Source: Paracoccaceae bacterium (GTDB lineage: Bacteria > Pseudomonadota > Alphaproteobacteria > Rhodobacterales > Rhodobacteraceae). From it: 5,551 nucleotides of DNA. Below the pieces are notes generated by a model. It did not search any database, was not told the DNA's origin, and worked only from the letters and a program-made list of their open reading frames with translations. Shown here in pieces: positions 1 through 5,551 of this stretch. Positions within the stretch are counted from its first letter, which is position 1; every line of letters begins with the position of its first letter. The DNA lies in contig DAOUPC010000195.1 of NCBI GenBank assembly GCA_030626365.1, forward strand, positions 1-5,551, in the 5' to 3' direction. The translations under genes and the position numbers were made by a program.

Positions 1-24
1 GACCCTTAGGCGCGCGGGCCTACC

Positions 25-43
25 CGCCCTGACGGGCGTCTTT
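25..43 (+). terminator. Weak candidate terminator at left edge
   Basis: A 5-bp stem (CGCCC at 25-29 with GGGCG at 34-38, loop TGAC) is followed by TCTTT. It could end a plus-strand gene lying to the left of the window. An alternative stem, GCGGG at 14-18 with CCCGC at 23-27, overlaps and excludes it. The stem is short and the T-tract is interrupted, so this is a weak call. Confidence 0.22.
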
Positions 44-68
44 GCATGATATGGTTTGGCTGGCAAAA

Positions 69-94
69 TCTGGGGCATCTGTCTGGGGTATCTG
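69..94. repeat. 13-bp tandem duplication
   Basis: Two adjacent 13-nt copies (69-81 and 82-94) of TCTGGGGYATCTG differ at one position only, C at 76 versus T at 89. They lie in non-coding DNA, and no further copies are seen in the window. A slippage duplication is the simplest explanation; a paired binding site is possible but unsupported. Confidence 0.6.
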
Positions 95-138
95 GCCATT
101 CACCTATCAGCCACGCCAATACGTAGACCCGCAAGAGC

Positions 139-153
139 AACCCGCCGGGTTTT
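139..153 (+). terminator. Short hairpin with T-run
   Basis: AACCC at 139-143 pairs with GGGTT at 147-151 across a three-base loop, and the T-run continues through 152-153. The stem is only 5 bp, so it would be a weak intrinsic terminator on the plus strand. No plus-strand gene is visible immediately upstream of it. Confidence 0.2.
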
Positions 154-270
154 GACAACAGGAATTGGCAGTTTCGGTTTTGCTTAAGGTGTGGCGCGCA
201 TCCAGGTCAGCGGATTACCCCCGCCAGAGGGTGCAGATCATCCTGACCGGATTGGGCGATCTGCTGGAAT

Positions 271-292
271 CCCGGCGCCAAGGCGCGCCGGG
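271..292 (-). terminator. Hairpin downstream of copper operon
   Basis: A perfect 8-bp GC stem (CCCGGCGC at 271-278 with GCGCCGGG at 285-292, six-base loop) lies about 30 bp past the stop codon of the copper chaperone gene. It is well placed to end the minus-strand transcript. The sequence after the stem on the minus strand is ATTCC rather than a true U-tract, so it may act as an RNA 3'-end stabiliser or a Rho-assisted end rather than a classical intrinsic terminator. Confidence 0.42.
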
Positions 293-323
293 TTATAGGT
301 TTTCAGTGTATAAACAGGGGCCA

Positions 324-809
324 TTAGTCCCCGGATTTGTGTTTCATGCCGTGCATGTGTTCGCCCGGTTTGCGGGCCAGGTCCACGGGCACTTCGATGG
401 TCATGTCTCCGGCTTTTTCAAAGGTCAGTGTCAGGGAAATCATGTCGCCCTGTTCCAGCCCTTGGGTCAGCCCCATGAACATCACATGGTCGCCCCCACG
501 CATCAGCATGTGTTCGCCGCCCGCAGGGACCGCGATGCCGCCCTGGATCTGCATCATCTTCATCACCCCGTTGGCGTCTTCCTTATGGGTGTGCAGTTCA
601 ACCTTTTTGGCAATGTCCGACCGGGCCGCGATCAGGCGGTCATCCTCGGCACCCATGTTTTTAAGCACCATGAATGCCGCGCCAGAGGTCGATTTCGACG
701 TCGAACTGCGCGCATAGGGATCATGGACCATCATCATGTCGCCAGCAAAGGCGGATGTGGCAAGGGACAGGGCGGCGACGCCCGCAAGCATTGTGGATTT
801 GAAAGACAT
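324..809 (-). CDS. PCuAC periplasmic copper chaperone
   Basis: A 161-residue secreted copper chaperone of the PCuAC (DUF461) family. Known members carry Cu(I) in the periplasm and help build the CuA and CuB centres of cytochrome oxidase, often with a Sco/SenC protein. Residues 1-22 form a Sec signal peptide (basic start, hydrophobic core, cleavage near AFA|GD). The mature domain shows the family metal motif exactly: H75-x10-M86-x21-H108-x-M110, followed by MGL, which is typical. Two extra Met/His-rich stretches flank the domain, GDMMMVHD just after the signal peptide and HMHGMKHK at the C terminus; these may add copper sites (inference). I chose the ATG at 809 because AAGGAG lies at good spacing upstream and the signal peptide begins there; a longer frame reaching 896 would bury the signal. 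It follows the DUF2946-like gene by 52 bp and is probably co-transcribed with it. No Sco gene is in the window. Confidence 0.93.
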   Translation of the reverse strand: MSFKSTMLAGVAALSLATSAFAGDMMMVHDPYARSSTSKSTSGAAFMVLKNMGAEDDRLIAARSDIAKKVELHTHKEDANGVMKMMQIQGGIAVPAGGEHMLMRGGDHVMFMGLTQGLEQGDMISLTLTFEKAGDMTIEVPVDLARKPGEHMHGMKHKSGD

Positions 810-833
810 GATGTCTCTCCTTATTCTCGTGTA

Positions 834-862
834 ATTATCTGATATTGTTTTGTTTATTTCAT
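834..862 (-). promoter_or_regulatory. Candidate promoter before copper chaperone gene
   Basis: The 52-bp gap between the two copper genes is strikingly AT-rich for this genome. On the minus strand it holds ATGAAA (862-857), a 17-bp spacer and GATAAT (839-834), resembling a sigma-70 promoter. The -35 box overlaps the stop codon of the upstream gene. It could give the chaperone gene its own transcript in addition to read-through. The call rests on pattern only. Confidence 0.35.
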
Positions 863-1215
863 CAGACAACACGAGGGGGCGCACGGGCCAGGGCAAGGGT
901 GCGTATTTTCACCCCGTGAACATGCGCCACGGGGGGGCGCGAAACGGCCACCCTGAAGATGGCCGGAAGAGCCATCATATCGGGCAGGGCAACAACCGCC
1001 AGAAGGTTCAGCGCACAATCGGGGCAGAATGTCGGGGGGGGCGTGGGGGTGTCGGTTTCATCGATATGGACCGACACCGGGCCCGTACCGGTACACAGCA
1101 CCATCTGCCCCGAAGGGCCAGAGGTAGTACCACGCGCCACAGCCATGCTTTGCCCGGTCAGGGCCAGCATCAGCGCCAATGTGACAGCCAGATATGTACG
1201 CAACAGTGTCTTCAT
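862..1215 (-). CDS. DUF2946-like small secreted protein
   Basis: A 117-residue protein of unknown biochemical function resembling DUF2946, a family often found beside copper-handling genes. Residues 1-28 form a signal peptide or N-terminal membrane anchor (MKTLLRT, then a hydrophobic stretch to about residue 20, cleavage possibly after SMAVARG). The family-like core is MVLCTGTG (C41) followed by a Pro/Thr-rich segment and CPDCAL (C64, C67). A CxxC pair plus a third cysteine suggests metal or redox chemistry in the periplasm (inference). The C-terminal part has a hydrophobic stretch at about 70-92 and an HVH motif at 98-100. I chose the ATG at 1215 because it starts the signal peptide; the in-frame ATG at 1260 would overlap the rpmB terminator. 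The ribosome binding site is weak. It is the first gene of the likely operon with the PCuAC chaperone. The family call is from the motif pattern, not a search. Confidence 0.75.
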   Translation of the reverse strand: MKTLLRTYLAVTLALMLALTGQSMAVARGTTSGPSGQMVLCTGTGPVSVHIDETDTPTPPPTFCPDCALNLLAVVALPDMMALPAIFRVAVSRPPVAHVHGVKIRTLALARAPPRVV

Positions 1216-1263
1216 TTCACGCAGCGTTCTGAACCCCGCACGCGCCTTCTGCAAGTGCAAATG

Positions 1264-1292
1264 CGAAAACCCCGCACAGGATGTACGGGGTT
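1264..1292 (-). terminator. Intrinsic terminator of rpmB
   Basis: Read on the minus strand, AACCCCG (1292-1286) pairs with CGGGGTT (1274-1268), and an inner ACA/TGT pairing extends the stem past one mismatch. The stem runs straight into TTTTCGC. It lies about 30 bp after the rpmB stop codon, the right place and orientation to end that transcript and separate it from the copper operon. Confidence 0.75.
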
Positions 1293-1321
1293 GTCGGGTA
1301 ACAGTTGAAAGTAACGCCAGA

Positions 1322-1612
1322 TCAGGCCGAAGCAGCGGCAGCCTTGGCGATCTCTTTCTTCACTTTTAGCGCACTTGTGGACAGTTCTTCGTCCTTGGCC
1401 TTGGCCAGGAACGCGTCCAGACCACCACGGTGGTCAACAGTGCGCAAAGCAGCGGCAGAAATCCGCATCTTGATGCCACGACCCAGCGTTTCCGACTGGA
1501 GGGTCACATCATTCAGGTTCGGCAGGAACCGGCGGCGGGTACGGTTTTTGGCGTGGCTGACATTGTTGCCAGACATCGGGCCTTTTCCGGTCAATTCGCA
1601 ACGGCGCGACAT
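1322..1612 (-). CDS. rpmB: 50S ribosomal protein L28
   Basis: A 96-residue ribosomal protein L28 (bL28), a component of the large subunit. It opens with [20 protein letters not shown], the family's N-terminal signature, and continues with [16 protein letters not shown] and the [20 protein letters not shown] block typical of alphaproteobacterial L28. The C-terminal tail is Ala/Lys-rich. The length is normal for this lineage, where L28 is longer than in E. coli. The start at 1612 is fixed by the conserved N terminus and an AAGGA ribosome binding site about 8 bases upstream; an in-frame ATG at 1645 adds 11 unlikely residues. It stands alone, with its own candidate promoter and terminator. No rpmG is adjacent, unlike the rpmB-rpmG pair of E. 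coli. Confidence 0.97.
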   Translation of the reverse strand: MSRRCELTGKGPMSGNNVSHAKNRTRRRFLPNLNDVTLQSETLGRGIKMRISAAALRTVDHRGGLDAFLAKAKDEELSTSALKVKKEIAKAAAASA

Positions 1613-1706
1613 GTGTTCATCCTTCGTCTTTTGTTGGCGCGGCATATGGGCCTTGCCAAATCACAAGGGCACGGCCAACAGCTGCGCCCGTAAAACTGGT
1701 TTTGTG

Positions 1707-1735
1707 GCTTTAGGTGGAATCGCCGGGCGGGTCAA
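1707..1735 (-). promoter_or_regulatory. Candidate rpmB promoter
   Basis: On the minus strand a good -35 box TTGACC (1735-1730) is followed after 17 bp by TAAAGC (1712-1707), a weak -10 box. It lies about 95 bp upstream of the rpmB start codon, leaving a leader of roughly 85-90 nt. Alphaproteobacterial housekeeping promoters often keep a strong TTGAC and a degenerate -10. No ribosomal-protein leader motif was recognised in the 5' UTR. Confidence 0.45.
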
Positions 1736-1778
1736 GATGGCAAGGGCGTATTTATGGATCGTTCGGGGCAGGTTGATG

Positions 1779-1830
1779 GTCTCCCGTTCCGGGAGATGCC
1801 TTCGGCGAGGATATTTTGGAACAGAAGAAG
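1779..1830. repeat. Hairpin plus probable dispersed Rhodobacterales element
   Basis: Directly after the meaB stop codon lies a compact stem (TCTCCCG at 1780-1786 with CGGGAGA at 1790-1796, loop TTC). It continues on the plus strand into GCCTTCGGCGAGGATATTTT (1799-1818) and ends in AGAAGAAG. This resembles an intergenic motif I recall as very common in Rhodobacterales, of the general form cctccggcggg-atattt followed by an A/G-rich tail. Only one copy is in the window, so the repeat status rests on memory. It may end the meaB transcript, but no U-tract follows the stem on the minus strand. Confidence 0.5.
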
Positions 1831-1831
1831 G

Positions 1832-2809
1832 TCAGGTCAGGTCCATTTTTCTCAGCAGGGTCTGTGCCGCCGCAGCCGGGCCAAGTGTGCCGTCGGCCAC
1901 CTGATCGCCCAATGTCACAATCCGGGCCTGCACGGCCGGTTCGTCCAGCCGGGCCAAAAGCGCATGGCGCAGTTCTTCGCCAAACCAGTAGCGGGCCTGA
2001 TCCGAGCGCCGCCTGTCCCAGTGGCCGTTTTCACGCCGCCAGCTGATCAGGGACTGCATATCGTCCCAGGCTTTGCTTAGCCCGTATTGGTGTACCGCAG
2101 ACACCATCATCGCCTTGGGAAACCCTGAGGGGTCCTGGGGGCGTTTGCGCATCAGCCGCAAGGCCCCGGAATAGTCAGAGCAGGTGCGCGTGGCTGCTGG
2201 TTTCAGGTCACCATCCGCCTTGTTGATGAGAATCAGGTCAGCCATTTCCATGATGCCGCGTTTCACCCCCTGCAATTCATCCCCGCCCGCCGGGGCCAGC
2301 AGCAGGACAAACAGGTCAGAAATTTCGCCCACAACGGTTTCCGACTGGCCAACCCCCACCGTTTCGATCAGCACGACATCGTATCCTGCCGCCTCGCAAA
2401 GCGCGACCGCCTCGCGGGTGCGCCGGGCCACACCGCCCAGGTGGGTCTGGCTGGGCGAGGGGCGGATAAAGGCATTTGGGTCACGGGCAAGATGGTCCAT
2501 CCGCGTCTTGTCACCCAGAATTGATCCGCCAGAGCGCGATGAGCTGGGATCAACAGCCAGCACCGCCACCTTCAGGTCCTGCCCGGTCAGCATCAGGCCG
2601 AAGCTTTCGATGAAGGTTGATTTGCCCACCCCCGGCGTGCCGGAAAGGCCAATGCGAAGGGCCTGGCGTTTATGGGTTTCCAGTCGCGCCAGCAAGGCAG
2701 TGGCCGCCGCCCGGTGGTCAGCGCGGCGGCTTTCCACAAGGGTGATCGCACGGGCCAGTGACCGGCGGTCACCCGCCAGAATTCTGTCGCTTGTCTGAAT
2801 GACGTCCAT
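1832..2809 (-). CDS. meaB: MeaB/ArgK GTPase for B12-dependent acyl-CoA mutase
   Basis: A 325-residue G3E-family P-loop GTPase of the MeaB / ArgK / MMAA group. These cytoplasmic chaperones gate adenosylcobalamin loading and guard methylmalonyl-CoA or ethylmalonyl-CoA mutase against inactivation. The helical N-terminal arm spans about residues 1-50. Walker A is GLSGTPGVGKST (54-65), then AVDPSSSRSGGSILGDKTRM (85-104), the switch region with the metal-binding Asp. ETVGVGQSE (149-157) forms Walker B / switch II, and NKAD (196-199) is the G4 base-recognition motif. The C-terminal helices (about 265-325) form the dimerisation arm. All key residues are present and the length is normal. The ATG at 2809 matches the expected family N terminus, but no Shine-Dalgarno sequence precedes it, so the mRNA may be leaderless or poorly initiated. 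No mutase gene is in the window. It is divergent from hrpB across a 92-bp gap. Confidence 0.95.
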   Translation of the reverse strand: MDVIQTSDRILAGDRRSLARAITLVESRRADHRAAATALLARLETHKRQALRIGLSGTPGVGKSTFIESFGLMLTGQDLKVAVLAVDPSSSRSGGSILGDKTRMDHLARDPNAFIRPSPSQTHLGGVARRTREAVALCEAAGYDVVLIETVGVGQSETVVGEISDLFVLLLAPAGGDELQGVKRGIMEMADLILINKADGDLKPAATRTCSDYSGALRLMRKRPQDPSGFPKAMMVSAVHQYGLSKAWDDMQSLISWRRENGHWDRRRSDQARYWFGEELRHALLARLDEPAVQARIVTLGDQVADGTLGPAAAAQTLLRKMDLT

Positions 2810-2901
2810 GGGCGCACATTGGGGGGCGCGCCGGGTATTTGTCCAGAGCCAATGGCACGCTGTGGCTGGACGTTGCGGGTTGCTTTGGCGATAAGCCGGG
2901 G
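2810..2901. promoter_or_regulatory. Divergent meaB/hrpB intergenic region
   Basis: This 92-bp gap must carry the promoters of both meaB (leftward) and hrpB (rightward), unless one promoter lies inside the opposite gene. It contains a six-G run at 2821-2826 merging into the palindrome GGCGCGCC (2825-2832). I could not pick a convincing -35/-10 pair on either strand. The TTG at 2839 opens the hrpB frame 21 codons early but lacks a ribosome binding site. Confidence 0.4.
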
Positions 2902-5429
2902 ATGACCCTGCGCCTGCCTATCGATGCCATCCTGCCTGAACTGATCACTGCGCTCAGCCAGTCGGGCCGCGCCGTGTTGCAGGCCCCGCCCGGTGCCGGC
3001 AAGACCACGCGTGTGCCGCTGGCCCTGCTTGACGCCGGGCTGACAAAGGGCCGCATCATCATGCTGGAGCCACGCCGCCTTGCCGCGAGGGCCGCCGCCG
3101 AACGCATGGCGCAGACCCTTGGCGAAGGGGTCGGGCAAACCGTTGGCTATCGCATCCGGGGCGAGGCAAAGGTTGGCAAGGCAACCCGCATAGAGGTGGT
3201 AACCGAGGGCATCCTGACACGGATGCTGCAATCAGAGCCGGACCTGCCGGGGGTTGGTGCGGTGATCTTTGACGAATTTCACGAACGCTCCCTGAATGCC
3301 GATCTGGGGCTGGCGCTGTGTCTTGAGGTGGCGGATGCGTTGCGCGACGATCTTATCCTTGTGGCCATGTCGGCCACGTTGGATGCCGGCCCGGTGGCGG
3401 CGCTAATGTCGGCCCCGCTGATCACCTCGCAGGGGCGCAGCTTTGCGGTTGAGACCCGCTGGCTGGAGCGCCCTTTGCCACCAAAGACCCGGCGCGATGA
3501 TGCCCTTGCCGATCTGGTCGTCCGGGCCGAGCAAGAGACCCGCAACACCGGCGGGGGCCTGTTGGTGTTCCTGCCCGGCGAAGGCGAAATTCGCAGGGCC
3601 GAGGCCGCCCTGTCGCGCCGGTTGCCTGATACGTGCGTTCTGCGCCCCCTTTACGGTGCCCTGCCCTTTGCCGCCCAGCGCGCGGCAATTGCACCGCTGG
3701 CCGGGGGGGGCAATGGGAACCGCAAGGTGGTGCTGGCCACATCGATCGCCGAAACCTCGCTGACGATCGAAGATATTCGCGTGGTGGTGGATGCAGGTCA
3801 GGCGCGCCGTGCGCGGTTTGACCCCGGTTCGGGCATGTCCCGGCTGGTAACAGAACGGGTAACCCACGCCGAAGCGACCCAGCGCGCAGGCCGCGCAGGG
3901 CGGGTGGCCGACGGGGTGTGTTATCGTCTTTGGACCCGCGGGGAAGAGGGCGCACAGCGCGCATTCCCGCCGGCCGAGATCGAGGCGGCAGACCTGACCG
4001 GGCTGGCGTTGGAGCTGGCGTTATGGGGGGCGTCACCGGGTGAGTTGGCGTTTCTTACGCCCCCGCCCACCGGGGCGATGGACGAGGCACACAGCCTGCT
4101 GGGAATGTTGGGCGCACTGGATGGAAAGGGGCGGATCACGGCCCATGGCCGCGCACTGGCCCGCCTGCCGCTGCACCCGCGTCTGGCGCATATGCTGGCC
4201 ATTGGCGGGCCGGACGCCGCGCCGCTGGCCGCGCTGATGGCCGAACGCGACCCGCTGCGCGGCGCACCCTGTGATCTGTCGCTGCGCCTGAAAGCGTTGC
4301 GCGACCCAAAGGAATTCGCCCGCACCCGCCCCTATGAGGTGAACCGGGGTGTGCTGGAACGTGTTCGTTCTGAAACAAAGCGCCTGCGGGGGCGTGCCCC
4401 TGCCGGGCGGGGGGCGGCAAGGCCAACCCCACCCCTGCCCGCCTTGACCCTGCCAGCATGGCCGCGCTGGCCTATCCCGACCGGATCGGGCAACGCCGCA
4501 AGGGCGAGGCCCCGCGCTTTGTCCTGTCGGGTGGCAAGGGGGCGGTCATGCCGCTGGGCGACGATCTGGCCAATGCGCCCTTTATCGTGGCGATAGATCT
4601 GGACGGAGACCCGCGCGAGGCACGTATCCGGCTGGCGGCACAGATTGGCCAGGCGGACATAAGGGCGCTGTTTGACGATCAGATCGGTTGGCAGGATGTG
4701 TGCGAATGGTCCCGGCGCGACCGTCGGGTCATTGCACGTCAACAGGAACGGTTTGGCACGCTGATTCTGACAGACCACCTTTGGAAAGACGCACCACCCG
4801 AGGCCATTGCCCGCGCCATGCTGGATGGGGTGCGTGACCTTGGATTGCGGCTCGATGGGGCGGCACGGCGGTTGGCGGCGCGGGTCGAACTGGTGCGTGC
4901 CGCAGGAAAAGGTACAGGAAAGGGCACGGGAAAAGGCGCTAACGCTGATCTGCCGGATTTCTCGGACCTTGGGTTGATGGAAACCGCCGGGGACTGGTTG
5001 CTGCCGATGCTGACAGGGGTGCGCAGCGCACAGGACTGGAAACGATTCGATCTGTTGCCGGCACTGCGTGGCGCGCTGAGTTGGGAACAGACGCAACATA
5101 TCGACCGGTTGGCCCCGCCTGCCTTTGTGACGCCTCTGGGGCACAAGGTGGCCATCGAATACGGCGAGGGCGGGCCAGAAATTGCCCTGCGGTTGCAGGA
5201 ATTGTTTGGCGTTACCCAGCATCCGCACAGCGCGGGGGTGCCGTTGAAGGTTACCTTGCTGTCCCCGGCCCGCCGACCGGTTCAGGTGACCCGTGATCTG
5301 CCGGGGTTCTGGGCCGGATCATACGCGGACGTGCGCAAGGACATGCGCGCGCAATATCCCAGACACCCCTGGCCCGAGGACCCGACCAAGGCCGATCCGA
5401 CACTGCGGGCCAAGCGGCGCAAACCCTAA
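2902..5429 (+). pseudogene. hrpB: ATP-dependent helicase HrpB, frameshifted
   Basis: A DEAH-family (SF2) helicase of the HrpB group, about 842 residues if the frame is restored; its biological role in bacteria is poorly defined. The N-terminal frame runs 2902-4408 and holds Walker A PPGAGKTT (29-36), the HrpB-type box DEFH (124-127), SAT (157-159), the ATSIAETSLTIED block and QRAGRAGR (327-334), then the HA2 region. The rest, including the HrpB C-terminal domain (GGKGAV, AIDLDGDPREARIRLAA, SWEQ, FVTPLGHKVAIEYGEG), lies in the -1 frame up to TAA at 5427-5429. The break maps to six Gs at 4409-4414: before it the frame reads KRLRGRAPAGR, after it GGKANPTPARLDPASMAALA. One missing G would explain it. 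Without repair, the first frame ends at 4596 with about 61 foreign residues. All visible motifs are intact on both sides, so the cause may be a sequencing error or a very recent mutation. The ATG at 2902 fits the family N terminus; its ribosome binding site is weak. Confidence 0.9.
4905..4940 (+). repeat. Three 12-bp in-frame repeats in hrpB
   Basis: Three adjacent imperfect 12-bp units (4905-4916, 4917-4928, 4929-4940) of the type GGAAARGGYRCN encode GKGT-GKGT-GKGA. They add a flexible, basic insert at about residues 669-680 of the restored helicase, just before the NADLPDFSDL segment of the C-terminal domain. Since the unit is a multiple of three, copy-number change would not alter the frame. 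Confidence 0.8.
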
Positions 5430-5551
5430 AGCCGTGACAACAGGTCCGCCGTCGGCCAGGCATCGGCAGGCAGGCCCAGACGCGTCTGTTCGGCCTGTAT
5501 GGCCAACCGCGTACGGGCCCCCAGAATTCCGTCCACTTTGCCCACGTCATA
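5426..5551 (-). CDS. Peptidoglycan-binding C terminus, probable lytic transglycosylase (partial)
   Basis: The last 41 codons of a minus-strand gene that continues past the right edge. The visible protein begins YDVGKVDGILGARTRLAIQ and ends TADLLSRL before TAG (5428-5426). This is the second half of a PG_binding_1 domain, whose hallmark is the G-x-x-D-G-x-x-G-x-x-T-R-x-A-[IL]-x pattern. In Rhodobacterales such a C-terminal domain, with an LGLPADAWPT-type tail, commonly ends an MltB-like (SLT_2) lytic murein transglycosylase of the periplasm; the catalytic part is outside the window, so that identity is inferred. Another peptidoglycan-binding hydrolase is possible. No start codon is visible. 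Its stop overlaps the hrpB stop in the shared bases CTAA at 5426-5429. Confidence 0.8.
   Translation of the reverse strand, partial: YDVGKVDGILGARTRLAIQAEQTRLGLPADAWPTADLLSRL

Larger units (their letters stand above)
1..323. other. Gene-free left flank
   Basis: No convincing coding region is visible here. A plus-strand frame opening with TTG at 165 runs rightward, but it mostly lies antisense to the copper chaperone gene and its amino-acid content looks like a shadow. At the very left edge one plus frame stays open until TGA at 47-49 and another ends with TAG at 7-9, so an upstream plus-strand gene could end here; fewer than 16 codons are visible and none is recognisable. The stretch holds short hairpins near 25-38 and 139-151, a 13-bp tandem duplication at 69-94, and a stronger GC-rich hairpin at 271-292. 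Confidence 0.6.

Noticed and set aside
233..264. 7-bp inverted repeat GCAGATC...GATCTGC
   Set aside because: The 18-base spacer and short arms are within chance expectation, and it has no clear relation to a promoter or start codon.
165..842. Long plus-strand open frame starting with TTG
   Set aside because: Most of it is antisense to the PCuAC gene; it has a His/Gly/Arg-rich shadow composition, no ribosome binding site and no recognisable domain.
810..896. N-terminal extension of the copper chaperone to an ATG at 896
   Set aside because: It would place 29 residues ahead of a clear signal peptide and overlap the upstream gene, whereas the ATG at 809 has a strong AAGGAG site.
1216..1260. N-terminal extension of the DUF2946-like protein to an ATG at 1260
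   Set aside because: It adds 15 basic residues before the signal peptide and starts next to the rpmB terminator stem.
2839..2901. TTG start for hrpB, 21 codons upstream
   Set aside because: No ribosome binding site and no family-like residues; MTLRLPIDAILPELI from 2902 matches the expected HrpB N terminus.
3403..4036. Long minus-strand open frames opposite the helicase core
   Set aside because: They are GC-rich mirror frames of a well-conserved helicase, with no recognisable motifs.
4332..5228. 298-codon minus-strand open frame
   Set aside because: It is entirely antisense to the C-terminal half of hrpB, with Pro/Gln/Arg-rich shadow composition and no domain; the plus-strand HrpB reading is unambiguous.
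4458..5429. Independent gene starting at the ATG at 4458
   Set aside because: Its reading frame carries HrpB-like sequence upstream of that ATG back to about 4413, no ribosome binding site precedes it, and it encodes only the HrpB C-terminal domain.

Overview
The window looks like ordinary core chromosome of an alphaproteobacterium, most likely a Rhodobacterales / Roseobacter-group marine bacterium. The evidence is the high GC content with G/C-ending codons, the sequence style of ribosomal protein L28, MeaB and HrpB, and a DUF2946-like gene next to a PCuAC copper chaperone. An intergenic element after meaB also resembles a motif I recall from many genomes of this order. This assignment comes from family recognition, not from a search.

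Layout, left to right. Positions 1-323 hold no gene I can support. They contain a few short hairpins, a 13-bp tandem duplication and the likely 3' end signal of the copper operon. Positions 324-1215 (minus strand) are a two-gene copper unit: a small secreted DUF2946-like protein with a CxxC motif, followed by a periplasmic PCuAC chaperone with a complete Cu(I) motif and a Met/His-rich tail. Positions 1264-1292 are an intrinsic terminator for rpmB. Positions 1322-1612 (minus) are rpmB, with a candidate promoter at 1707-1735. Positions 1779-1830 carry a hairpin plus a probable dispersed Rhodobacterales intergenic element. Positions 1832-2809 (minus) are meaB, the GTPase that protects and loads B12-dependent acyl-CoA mutases. 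Divergent from it, 2902-5429 (plus) is hrpB, a DEAH-family helicase whose reading frame is broken by a -1 shift at a six-G run at 4409-4414. A C-terminal peptidoglycan-binding domain, probably of a lytic transglycosylase, enters from the right edge on the minus strand (5426-5551). Its stop codon overlaps the hrpB stop tail-to-tail.

Only the two copper genes look functionally linked. They probably serve copper delivery to cytochrome c oxidase in the periplasm. The other genes are unrelated housekeeping functions: translation, B12 mutase maintenance, a helicase and cell-wall turnover. I see no tRNA, rRNA, CRISPR array, insertion sequence, phage gene or defence system, and nothing that amounts to a new biological system. 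The points most worth a second look are the hrpB frameshift and its G-tracts, the intergenic repeat after meaB, the copper pair, and an in-frame 12-bp tandem repeat in hrpB.
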